Source of the DNA: Carboxylicivirga longa
GTDB taxonomy: Bacteria; Bacteroidota; Bacteroidia; Bacteroidales; Marinilabiliaceae
Assembly (NCBI RefSeq): GCF_050589825.1
Contig: NZ_JBNGOZ010000017.1
Location: 1 to 64,000 of the forward strand
Direction: 5' to 3'
Length of the DNA stretch: 64,000 nt
Positions 38,901 to 45,902 of this stretch are shown here, in pieces. Numbering within the stretch: position 1 is the first letter of the stretch; each line of letters starts with the position of its first letter. The translations under genes were made by a program, and so were the position numbers. Under the pieces are notes generated by a model. It had not been told where the DNA came from. It saw only the letters and a list, made by a program, of their open reading frames with translations, and did no database searches.

Positions 38901-39231
38901 CAGTCAATTGTATATTTAACTCTGTTTGTTCAGTTATCGTAACCGATTGATTTTGATACCCAATAAAAGAAAAAATCAAAACCTGCCCTTTTTCAACCAT
39001 AATATTATAGCTTCCGTCAGTAGAGCTGATGGTTCCCTGAGCCGTCCCTTCAATATAAATGGTGGCGCCAGGTATTGGCTCGTTGTTACTATCTGTAACT
39101 TTCCCAGAAACCGTTTTGGTTTCCTGTGCTATGGCTGATAGCATCAAGCTAAAGCTTAGCATAAGATACATACACACTCTGACCACCATCTTATTCCTGG
39201 CGCCATCTGTGCTTATCTGGATTTTATTCAT
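35935..39231 (-). CDS. SusC-like TonB-dependent receptor (pair 2), full length
   Basis: Outer-membrane importer of 1098 residues. The signal peptide ends at SAIAQ. An N-terminal CarboxypepD-regulatory-like domain (TVSGKVTDSNNEPIPGAT ... SFIGYQNQSV) precedes the TonB-box-like DDVIVVAYGSQKKESVVGAI. The plug shows GQVAGLTAIQASGEIG, IRIRGVGTFAGDQNPL and VLKDASATAVYGVRGANGV. The barrel ends in YNIGVNIQF. It lies 24 bp downstream of the clan-A glycosidase gene and 11 bp upstream of its SusD. This is the canonical architecture, in contrast to the short receptor of pair 1. Confidence 0.95.
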   Translation of the reverse strand: MNKIQISTDGARNKMVVRVCMYLMLSFSLMLSAIAQETKTVSGKVTDSNNEPIPGATIYIEGTAQGTISSTDGSYNIMVEKGQVLIFSFIGYQNQSVTITEQTELNIQLTEDAVALDDVIVVAYGSQKKESVVGAIGQVKSQDLVATPVVNVSNAMVGQVAGLTAIQASGEIGNEQSTIRIRGVGTFAGDQNPLIIIDGIIRDQESFNSLDSYDIAGINVLKDASATAVYGVRGANGVIIVTTKRGRDDAGKPKVNFSANFGLVTATEIPQLVNSYQYANLKNEALINDGRVDDPLIFTGDELWKFQNNRDYTPDEVADMSFLSEEQKAVLNNTPALYYTNTNYMDEIFRGQLSPQQRYNVNISGGTKDISYYSSLGYTDQRSVTNDFGIDDAPTNVGSRKINFRSNFDIKSIKNTKIAISIAGTMKKGSLATNGENAGNVGERYRQLLMNAISQPPFSGYGVIDGKVITGFTGEKLIPDGVIGWRSPNAILLTQKMAELTQSSLNTSFMVDHMVDYITKGLKVRANFSYDQYLSKYAERDHQLRTYQVALNPSNPAERLFYSYGDQPTVYNENQGRWSKNRKFYLDTGLEYNRQFGKHQVTGLALLTAERFVANGLYYNVPKGFYGLVGRTTYNYDNRYLAEFNIGYNGSENFAEDKRFGYFPSFSLGWNISNEKFFPKNDIITWLKVRGSYGQTGNSGIGGSRFLFLPGTWSVRDANGNLTTVYSFGDSDGTYNNVVTPGAYENTVGNPDVTWEKKTSYNLGIESRFFKDKLSVVVDLFKEERNNILTRLQVVPGTVGLDSNTLPPVNIGKMTNKGYEVQADWNDGRGDWFYKLGLQLSYAVNKIDYMAEPPYEFDWMNDTGFALGQNKAYRTEGFYNTDEEVMNHPYNAVYGNRVQKGDLRLVDIDGDGQITQNDYVPTAYSNLPRFTFGGNIRFGFKGFEIYTLLTGTAQGTFRMDGYAAKPFSESIGSTPFAYMNERWTQERYDNGEAINFPRMSMAFQDTPNAMDNSFWLRSTDHLKVKIVELSYTFKRIAIGNNIGIESLKVFCNANNLHTWKFGDLPDGFEPELLQSYVSSQGVIYPLTRVYNIGVNIQF

Positions 39232-39255
39232 AACAAATAGATTAGTTAATTTAAT

Positions 39256-40668
39256 TTAAAAGCTGATTTGCACACAATCACCTTTGGTGTAACTAATTTC
39301 GTACAAGCCATTCTTCAAGCTTGTATCCAATTTAAAACCAGTCTTCCATTCATTTTTAATAAACTGACCGGCGACAGCCTCTATTGGTTCTTTAAATAAA
39401 AAAGTACAATCATTATCACTTACAACATACAGTTTATTGTCGTATAGCAGTGTAAAACCTATCCCTTCTTCATTCCACTTAGCAGATGAACGATAGCCAA
39501 TCTCATGATTTCCTAAAATTTTAAAAACCTCGTACTTGGCCTGTGGCATCTTCGTTTCGGTATTAAATGTTACCATTAATTCAGGAGATGCTTGTGCAAC
39601 CTGAGCTGCAATTTTATTCAACCCTTTATTTAACATACCTATATCGAAAGTTTGTGGAAGATATATCCAGTCGTCTCCATAAACGCCAGGTTTTTTCCAT
39701 ACGTAATCGTAATCGAGCCTGTAAATATTATAAAAACCACCTTGAGCAAAAGCCCTAGCCATTAAGGTAGATGAGTTGTCATAAGCAGCATTCTCGGCCA
39801 CATGTGGCATACGTGTTTTATAGTTGATCGATCGATCAAGAATTTCTATTTCATCGGTATAAATATCAACCCCTTGACAATCGATAAACTGTAGCGAATC
39901 AATCAATGGCTCATAACTTTTTCCTGCCAGATTCATACGAGTGGCAATCCGATATGGTGCTTCTTTAACTACTTGTCCAATTCGGTCACAATAGTCAAGA
40001 ACCACTTTTTTATCCTGCAAAGAAAAATCAAATAAATTGACTTCATTCTCAACCTGAAAAAATACTACCCGGTTAGTGGTGTCGCGTTTTAGTAAATAAT
40101 CCATAAATGCTTTAACTGTCTCTTGCTCAATAGCTAGCAGTTTCTGACTTGAATAATCAGCCACAGGACATAAGCCCATATCAAATTTCTTCACATATTT
40201 GATTCGGCCATATTCATCTTTAACTGCAAAGTCAGGGTTATCCATAATAAAATCAGGTGCAAAACGCTTGTCGAGACCACCGCAGAAATTGCTTCCGCCC
40301 CAAACTATATCAAGGCGCATATCATACTTTTCGGCCATCTCAATCATATCATTGAGTACCGTCCAATTATATTCCCCTTTATTAGCTTCAATGCTCCTCC
40401 ATGGAAACCAGAAAGTAAAAATCTGGTATCCAACCTCGTGAGCCTTTTGCATGAACACTTCATAATTCCCATCCTGAGGCAGCCAGGCTTGTACTCCATT
40501 GTAGAAAAATGGTTCTCCTTCCACCTCTAGATAAGTCTTACCCAGTTCATTGGTTACTAACTGCGAAACCAAACGTGGCTGTCCTATTGTCGTCTCTTTT
40601 TTTGCAGGTTGCCCACATGAAGACAATAAAAAAGACAGCATTAAACTATAATAAAGCACTTTCTCCAT
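39256..40668 (-). CDS. Clan GH-A glycosidase lipoprotein (GH35/GH42-like)
   Basis: Predicted periplasmic or surface beta-glycosidase of 470 residues. The lipobox is LLSSC (Cys about residue 18). The barrel opens with GEPFFYNGVQAWLPQDG and has FTFWFPWRSIEANKGEYNW and RLDIVWGGSNF, as in beta-galactosidases of GH35/GH42 type. Acid/base is probably the Glu in FFQVENEVN; the nucleophile may be the Glu of VTFNTETK. A small beta domain ends the chain. The exact family is unsure; other GH-A families of Bacteroidota share these motifs. Only one base separates its start from the GH130-like stop, so the two are tightly coupled. Confidence 0.7.
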   Translation of the reverse strand: MEKVLYYSLMLSFLLSSCGQPAKKETTIGQPRLVSQLVTNELGKTYLEVEGEPFFYNGVQAWLPQDGNYEVFMQKAHEVGYQIFTFWFPWRSIEANKGEYNWTVLNDMIEMAEKYDMRLDIVWGGSNFCGGLDKRFAPDFIMDNPDFAVKDEYGRIKYVKKFDMGLCPVADYSSQKLLAIEQETVKAFMDYLLKRDTTNRVVFFQVENEVNLFDFSLQDKKVVLDYCDRIGQVVKEAPYRIATRMNLAGKSYEPLIDSLQFIDCQGVDIYTDEIEILDRSINYKTRMPHVAENAAYDNSSTLMARAFAQGGFYNIYRLDYDYVWKKPGVYGDDWIYLPQTFDIGMLNKGLNKIAAQVAQASPELMVTFNTETKMPQAKYEVFKILGNHEIGYRSSAKWNEEGIGFTLLYDNKLYVVSDNDCTFLFKEPIEAVAGQFIKNEWKTGFKLDTSLKNGLYEISYTKGDCVQISF

Positions 40669-40669
40669 C

Positions 40670-41740
40670 TTACAAACCTTTTTTACAAGCCATCACTATC
40701 TCGCTCAACGAACCAACTGCTAAACAAATAGCAAAATCTGTGGCTCCATAGTATAAGTGCAGCTCATCTTTATCATATTTAGGAATCGCACCACAAGGAA
40801 ATATCGTATTGTCGCAATTACCGTGTTGTTCAAATGGCTTTTCGGGCATCATCAGATAACTGTTTGTTTTTCCAATCACTTTCCAAGGTTCCTCCAGATC
40901 AAGTAAAACAGCACCTATATAATAGTAAGTACCTCCTGCCGGACTGAATACGCCATGAATAATATCTAACCAACCTTCATCTGTTTTAATTGGCGGTGTT
41001 GGTCCAATCTTCTGCACATTCCAAAAACGATAGCCGGCTGCAATTACCGGTTTAAACGAACCCCAGTGTACTAGGTCAGGCGATGAACTAATCCAGATAT
41101 CACCATTACTTCCGTCACCACCACCCGGGCGATCTAACTTATAATATAAGCCATTGATTTTCTCAGGAAATAAAGAGGCGCCTCGATTTTTAGGTGCTGT
41201 AATTACATCAATCCGCTCATAAGACTTAAAATCCTTTGTACGACCAAGCATCCCTACAGGAGAATCATAACCCTGCACCATCACAGGCGTGATGATGTAA
41301 TACCAGTCATCAATTTTCGTTACCCTGTTATCAATAAAATGATGATAAAGTGGGTAAGGATACTCTTCCGACTGCGTAGAAATAAAATCCTCGTCTGATA
41401 ATGTAAAGTTGATTCCATCTTTACTACGTGCAACTCTTGTTTGTCCAACATCCCTTCCAAAGCCTTTCTGAGCAGCATGCTCTACTACTGAAACAAGCAG
41501 AATCGTTTCATCGCCAAACTGCACAGGTGCAGGATTATAGATTTGTGCTACCCCAGGATAATCATTAATGTGAATTAAAGGATTCTCGGGGTGTCTCTTC
41601 ATGATTTTCGTAGCATCCTTCAATTGAGGCTTTACCGCATTTACTGTTCCCATACTATTTATTTCTTCAAATGTTTTTATTAAGCTTCCATCCAAAGCAA
41701 CCAGCAGGCAACAATATCTTAGCAATACCCTTTTTTTCAC
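40670..41740 (-). CDS. GH130-like mannosyl phosphorylase/hydrolase
   Basis: Five-bladed beta-propeller enzyme of the GH130 type, which acts on beta-mannosides by phosphorolysis or hydrolysis. Visible family elements are PLIHINDYPGVAQIYNPAPV, LYYKLDRPGG, SPDLVHWGSFKPV, KIGPTPPIKTDEGWLDIIHG and LHLYYGATDFAI. The start is uncertain: the first 29 residues (MKKRVLLRYCCLL...) resemble a weak signal sequence with no clear cleavage site. An internal ATG at 41653 (MGTVNAV) would give a cytoplasmic protein. First gene of the long minus-strand operon, downstream of a good -7 box at 41790-41797. GH43/GH32-like function is less likely. Confidence 0.78.
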   Translation of the reverse strand: MKKRVLLRYCCLLVALDGSLIKTFEEINSMGTVNAVKPQLKDATKIMKRHPENPLIHINDYPGVAQIYNPAPVQFGDETILLVSVVEHAAQKGFGRDVGQTRVARSKDGINFTLSDEDFISTQSEEYPYPLYHHFIDNRVTKIDDWYYIITPVMVQGYDSPVGMLGRTKDFKSYERIDVITAPKNRGASLFPEKINGLYYKLDRPGGGDGSNGDIWISSSPDLVHWGSFKPVIAAGYRFWNVQKIGPTPPIKTDEGWLDIIHGVFSPAGGTYYYIGAVLLDLEEPWKVIGKTNSYLMMPEKPFEQHGNCDNTIFPCGAIPKYDKDELHLYYGATDFAICLAVGSLSEIVMACKKGL

Positions 41741-41782
41741 AGAAGGAATACGTGGATTATGTTACGCTGCTTTTGATTAAAT

Positions 41783-41797
41783 TACATTGCAAATGTA
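41783..41797 (-). promoter_or_regulatory. PUL operon promoter box inside a palindrome
   Basis: On the minus strand TACATTTG (41797-41790) matches the TAnnTTTG -7 consensus exactly. It forms half of the inverted repeat TACATT-GCA-AATGTA (41783-41797). Transcription would start near 41783, about 43 nt before the GH130-like start. The palindrome could be a regulator site that overlaps the promoter. Confidence 0.5.
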
Positions 41798-41855
41798 TCA
41801 TGTGTTAACAAGCGTTAATTATAAAAAAAAGTCAATATTATACATATTCTTGCCA

Positions 41856-42869
41856 CTACCTGAATTTAGTAGGACTTTTGCCTGTCTTATCCTTCACTAC
41901 CTTACTTAGGTGAAACTGCGACGAAAACCCGGTTAAATGAGCTATTTCCGATATCTTCATCGAAGTGTTGGCAATCAAATTTAAGGCTTTATCGATACGT
42001 ATATTTAATATATATTTATGAGGGGTCAATTCTACTTCTTGTTTGATAAAACGGCACAAACTTCGTTCACTCATAAATACACTTTGCGCCAATTCTGGAA
42101 TTGTAATGTTTTTTTGGATATTAGCATTGATATAGTCGTCAATCATTTGTAGACGTCGTTTAACATTATTCTGCGCAGGAACATAATATGATACTTCTTT
42201 TTTATCCCAGATATGTCGCGCAAAACTTATTATCAATTCCAGAAGTTTTTGCTTAATTTTAATAATATAGCCGGGCATCTTGTAATAGGCCTCCTCAAAA
42301 ATAAGTTCAAAATGCCGCCTCACTGAATATTCATCTCTACCAAAAGCCTTTGTGCCTGCATGTAAGAGTCTGTTAATCATTATGTAATCCTCTATTAACC
42401 CTCCTGAATTCTCCTTTCCTGGCAGCGCATCAAAGCTACAGCGCAATGAAAATTCAACAATCGGATTTTCTTTACTAGATTTTTGCCAATGAAAATGTCC
42501 TGGACGGTTAATAAAGATATCACCAGCTTTAACCTCATACAATTCACAAGAAGACTCCAACTCCCTCTCATCCACAGCACTAAGATAATATTCCATTAAG
42601 TGCTCAACATTTTTACTATGAGATACGCCTGCTCGTTTAACGATACTTTCATCCTTAAACAGAGAATCAACATTAAGCAAACCTATTTTTCCACTACCAG
42701 AAGCAATATAATGAAACTCAAAGTTCGGATGCGCATGCAATCCAAATTTCTCCCCGGGTGAAAACTGATATATATGCAAATAATCTAAAAAAATACGGAC
42801 GAAATCATTATCAAAATCAATATTGATCTTTTCAATTTCGCGTGCCCCTTCTATATGTACTCTATTCAT
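41856..42869 (-). CDS. AraC-family transcriptional regulator
   Basis: DNA-binding regulator of 337 residues. The N-terminal half looks like a cupin sensor (FGLHAHPNFEFHYIASGSGKI, GDIFINRPGHFHW) that would bind a sugar. The C-terminal 100 residues contain two helix-turn-helix motifs: IPELAQSVFMSERSLCRFI and ISEIAHLTGFSSQFHLSKVV, followed by GKSPTKFR. It is placed between the minus operon it precedes by 115 bp and the plus-strand esterase gene, so it is the likely regulator of both arms of the PUL. The island has no hybrid two-component or SusR regulator. Confidence 0.9.
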   Translation of the reverse strand: MNRVHIEGAREIEKINIDFDNDFVRIFLDYLHIYQFSPGEKFGLHAHPNFEFHYIASGSGKIGLLNVDSLFKDESIVKRAGVSHSKNVEHLMEYYLSAVDERELESSCELYEVKAGDIFINRPGHFHWQKSSKENPIVEFSLRCSFDALPGKENSGGLIEDYIMINRLLHAGTKAFGRDEYSVRRHFELIFEEAYYKMPGYIIKIKQKLLELIISFARHIWDKKEVSYYVPAQNNVKRRLQMIDDYINANIQKNITIPELAQSVFMSERSLCRFIKQEVELTPHKYILNIRIDKALNLIANTSMKISEIAHLTGFSSQFHLSKVVKDKTGKSPTKFR

Positions 42870-43047
42870 CAGCCCTGATATTTAATTACAGTTTAATACA
42901 TAGAAAACATTAACAAATGCTCATCTTATTCTTTTTTTCAAAAATACAAATTGGCAAATTGCGACACAAACATAGCAAATTCAAATCTGCAACAAGACCA
43001 CTGCTATCAATTGTAATATAATATATTAAGAATTGATAAGATTATTC

Positions 43048-43061
43048 CTGTGAGTTCACAG
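43048..43061. promoter_or_regulatory. CTGTGA-GT-TCACAG palindrome, candidate operator
   Basis: Two perfect 6-bp arms around GT, in the divergent gap between araC and the esterase gene and about 107 bp upstream of the esterase start. It resembles a short regulator site. A CRP-like site would need six spacer bases, so that identity is not claimed. Confidence 0.35.
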
Positions 43062-43167
43062 TGATACTATTTTGGCATTTTTATATATATTTTTTACGAG
43101 CATATATATTCCATCATTCATCGATGCCATATATTTTTGCATACCAACTATTAAAAAATCAGATACC

Positions 43168-44010
43168 ATGTATAGAAAACATATTTTGACCTTTTTGATT
43201 TCAGTAATAACTTATACATATAGCTATTCACAAAAAAAAATATTGTATAAACAGATTGATTCAACTAAATTATTTATGGAAGTCTACCATCCTGAATTAA
43301 TTGACACGACAAAACAATACCCGGCGATGGTTTTCTTTTTTGGAGGTGGTTGGATTAACGGTTCAATCAAACAATTTGAACCACATGCCAACCATTTTTC
43401 AAGAAGAGGTATGATTTGTTTTCTCGTTGATTATAGAGTTAACGAAAGGCAACAAACCAGCCCATTTGAGTCACTAAAAGATGCTAAATCAGCTATTAGG
43501 TATATTAAAGAACAAGCAGACAAATTTCATATTGATACTTCAAAGATTGTTGCTGCTGGGGGTTCTGCAGGAGGACATCTAGCAGCAGCTACAGCATTAA
43601 TTGATAGTTATAATGAAAATACTGATAATATGTTAGTAAGCTGTGTACCTAATGCTTTGGTTCTTTTTAACCCAGTATTTGACAATGGTCCAGGTGGATA
43701 TGGTTATGATAGAATTGGAGCTGCCTATAAAGAGTTTTCACCTCTTCATAACCTTAAAAAAGGAGCACCTCCAACAATTGTACTTTTAGGCACAAATGAT
43801 AGATTAATACCTGTAGAAACAGCTAAGTATTATGGAAAAGTCATGAAAAAAGTTGGAAGCAAATTCGATTTGAAACTTCATGAGGGAGAAGGTCATGGAT
43901 TCTTCAACTATAAAAATTTTGAATATTACAAAAAAACACTAATTGAAGCAGACAAATTTTTAGTGTCTCTTGGGTATCTAAAAGCAGAACCTATCATTAA
44001 AATAGAGTAA
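43168..44010 (+). CDS. Alpha/beta hydrolase, probable carbohydrate esterase
   Basis: Secreted serine esterase of 280 residues. I chose ATG 43168 (MYRKHILTFLISVITYTYSYSQ), which gives a signal peptide; the longer frame adds 32 residues from the AT-rich promoter region. The oxyanion motif FFFGGGWI and nucleophile motif GGSAGGH are clear. The acid is probably the Asp in LGTNDRLIP and the base the His of EGEGHGFF. This is the pattern of acetyl-xylan, feruloyl and other glycan esterases (BD-FAE/Est type). It probably removes acetyl groups from the target glycan. First gene of the plus-strand arm. Very AT-rich. Confidence 0.82.
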   Translation: MYRKHILTFLISVITYTYSYSQKKILYKQIDSTKLFMEVYHPELIDTTKQYPAMVFFFGGGWINGSIKQFEPHANHFSRRGMICFLVDYRVNERQQTSPFESLKDAKSAIRYIKEQADKFHIDTSKIVAAGGSAGGHLAAATALIDSYNENTDNMLVSCVPNALVLFNPVFDNGPGGYGYDRIGAAYKEFSPLHNLKKGAPPTIVLLGTNDRLIPVETAKYYGKVMKKVGSKFDLKLHEGEGHGFFNYKNFEYYKKTLIEADKFLVSLGYLKAEPIIKIE

Positions 44011-44011
44011 T

Positions 44012-44143
44012 AACAGTTGGTAACATTTTATATAAATAATGGCAGGAAAAGCGCTAAATATTAAGGTTTGCAGCCCGCTCAAACTACGTAGCGGTTTAAC
44101 AGAAACCATCAAGTAATTTGCCACTACTCATTCAATTTACTGT
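44012..44143. repeat. Dispersed intergenic repeat, copy B
   Basis: Lies directly after the esterase stop and shares ordered blocks with 1721-1857: ACAGTTG, AATGGCAGG, CTAAATATTAAGGTTT, GTAGCGGTTTAACAG, and TTGCCACTACTCATTC followed by ATTTAC. The inner AAACTACGTAGCGGTTT is itself near-palindromic. Non-coding, probably a folded hairpin unit. The gap up to 44227 shows nothing else. Confidence 0.6.
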
Positions 44144-44227
44144 CATGGATAGTTACACATTGCAAGCTCCCTGTAAGCATCTTTCAAAAACCATTCCCCA
44201 TTAATTTATAAGCTAATTTCAATTCTT

Positions 44228-45832
44228 ATGAACAAGATTAAATCACTATTCGCTTTCTTAATTATTTCAACTTCAGTTTATTGCCAAACGCATTTCACTG
44301 TTGAAATTGATTACAACAACTATGGCCCTACAAGTAAATACCGTTCAGGAGTAACACACACTCAAGAAACAGCAGACCCTTGGGGAAAAGAAGCTGCTTT
44401 GGTTAGTGCCAAAAATCTTTTAGAACAAAGTTGCCACTATCAGAACCAGCATATAATGGGATGGGGAGCTGGCAATCCCTGGCCTGATTCGACCGTGACA
44501 AATTCAGATAATTGGGATTGGAATTCTTTGGACAGACGAATTAATCTTATGCGGGAAACGAACGGAGAACTCATCATAACACTTTGTGGATGCCCAACCT
44601 GGATGCATTCTCCGGAAAAAAACGGCACAACAGATTGGAATGAACTTGAAGCAGCTCCTAAGCCAGAGCGCTATAAGAAATTTGCCCATTTATGTGCCGA
44701 AGTTGCACGTCGTTATCCCGATGTTGAAAACTTTCAGGTATGGAACGAAATGAAAGGTTTTTGGAATTCAAGCCTTAATAGATGGGATTATGAAGGATAC
44801 ACAAAAATGTATAACCTCGTATACGATTCGTTGATGATTGTTAATCCCAACCTTAAACTGGGAGGTCCATATCCTGTTGTCTCAACATATTCAACTAAAA
44901 AGAGTTTTACATCTAATATTGGTGGTACTTATGGATGGTTCGATCAACGCCCATTAGACGTTATTACCTATTGGCTTAACAACAAAAAAGGCGGTCATTT
45001 CATATGCATTGATGGTAATACCAAAAATAAAGATGACATATGGAACACAAATGCCATTGATGCAGCAGATAAGTTTAAAGACATTAGCGATTGGATACGC
45101 ACACAACCTAACGGCGGTGCTGAACTTGACATCTGGTGGAGCGAGTGGTATGCCACCCCTTCACCAAGTGATGAGGCCGACAACCCCGATGCCCTTGATG
45201 CGATCATGAGCAGCTGCCTTATTAAAACAATTCAGGCAGGTGTAGCAAATGTGTTGATATGGCAACCTGAAGGCGATGCTGATGGCTTTTCACATCCCCT
45301 CGGTATTTGGACATCAACTAAGATTAATGGAGGTGGACAAGCAACGCCTTATTACGACTCCCACAAAATCTTAAATGACTACTTTGGTTCTGGAACTGAA
45401 CTCGTCAATTATACTGTTGATAAAAAGGGACTTAATTTATTAGTTTCTCGTGACGATATTTTTGTTGTCAATGAATTGAACCAATCAATTACTGTATCAC
45501 TTGATCAGCACGGTGACATATCACTTCTGCCCTATGAAACAAAACTGCTAGGAAACTATACTAATATCATCAATACATACTCACACAACCAACTGCAAGT
45601 TAGCTACTCGAGCGAAAATCAGCTACTCACTATCGATTGTAAGAAACAGCGTACCCAGGCTCTCCACGTTGAGATATATACTATTAATGGACGCTTGATA
45701 TTTAAAGACAGATTGAATAAACCCAATGAGCGACAATCGATAAATATAAGCCACTTAAAAAATGGTATGTATATCTACCGCATTGTAGGTGAAAACCAAT
45801 CACTTCTTAATGGTAAATTCATTAAGCAATAA
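44228..45832 (+). CDS. GH39-like clan GH-A glycosidase with T9SS tail
   Basis: Secreted retaining glycosidase of 534 residues. The signal peptide ends at VYCQ. Acid/base Glu174 is in FQVWNEMKGFW and the nucleophile candidate is Glu306 in IWWSEWYA, a spacing that fits GH39-type barrels. CGCPTWMHSPE and NPNLKLGGPYPV support this. A small beta domain follows at about 400-445. The C-terminal 80 residues resemble a T9SS sorting domain (LHVEIYTINGRLIFKD ... LKNGMYIYRIVG), though the usual YPNP opening is absent. Substrate not determined; family members cleave beta-xylosides, iduronides or sulfated-glycan parts. A terminator follows. Confidence 0.78.
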   Translation: MNKIKSLFAFLIISTSVYCQTHFTVEIDYNNYGPTSKYRSGVTHTQETADPWGKEAALVSAKNLLEQSCHYQNQHIMGWGAGNPWPDSTVTNSDNWDWNSLDRRINLMRETNGELIITLCGCPTWMHSPEKNGTTDWNELEAAPKPERYKKFAHLCAEVARRYPDVENFQVWNEMKGFWNSSLNRWDYEGYTKMYNLVYDSLMIVNPNLKLGGPYPVVSTYSTKKSFTSNIGGTYGWFDQRPLDVITYWLNNKKGGHFICIDGNTKNKDDIWNTNAIDAADKFKDISDWIRTQPNGGAELDIWWSEWYATPSPSDEADNPDALDAIMSSCLIKTIQAGVANVLIWQPEGDADGFSHPLGIWTSTKINGGGQATPYYDSHKILNDYFGSGTELVNYTVDKKGLNLLVSRDDIFVVNELNQSITVSLDQHGDISLLPYETKLLGNYTNIINTYSHNQLQVSYSSENQLLTIDCKKQRTQALHVEIYTINGRLIFKDRLNKPNERQSINISHLKNGMYIYRIVGENQSLLNGKFIKQ

Positions 45833-45849
45833 ACATCTTACAAAATCCC

Positions 45850-45887
45850 AAGGCTGTCTAATTACATATTGGACAGCCTTTTTTTTA
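45850..45887 (+). terminator. Rho-independent terminator between GH39-like and GH2 genes
   Basis: Stem AAGGCTGTC (45850-45858) with GACAGCCTT (45872-45880), followed by a run of T. It is strong, yet the GH2 gene on the same strand starts only 16 bp later, so GH2 must have reduced read-through or its own promoter. Confidence 0.82.
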
Positions 45888-45902
45888 CCTAAACAGCTAA
45901 AT

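Noticed and set aside
43048..43061. CRP-type binding site
   Set aside because: The spacing between TGTGA and TCACA is 2 bp, not 6; kept only as an unnamed palindrome.
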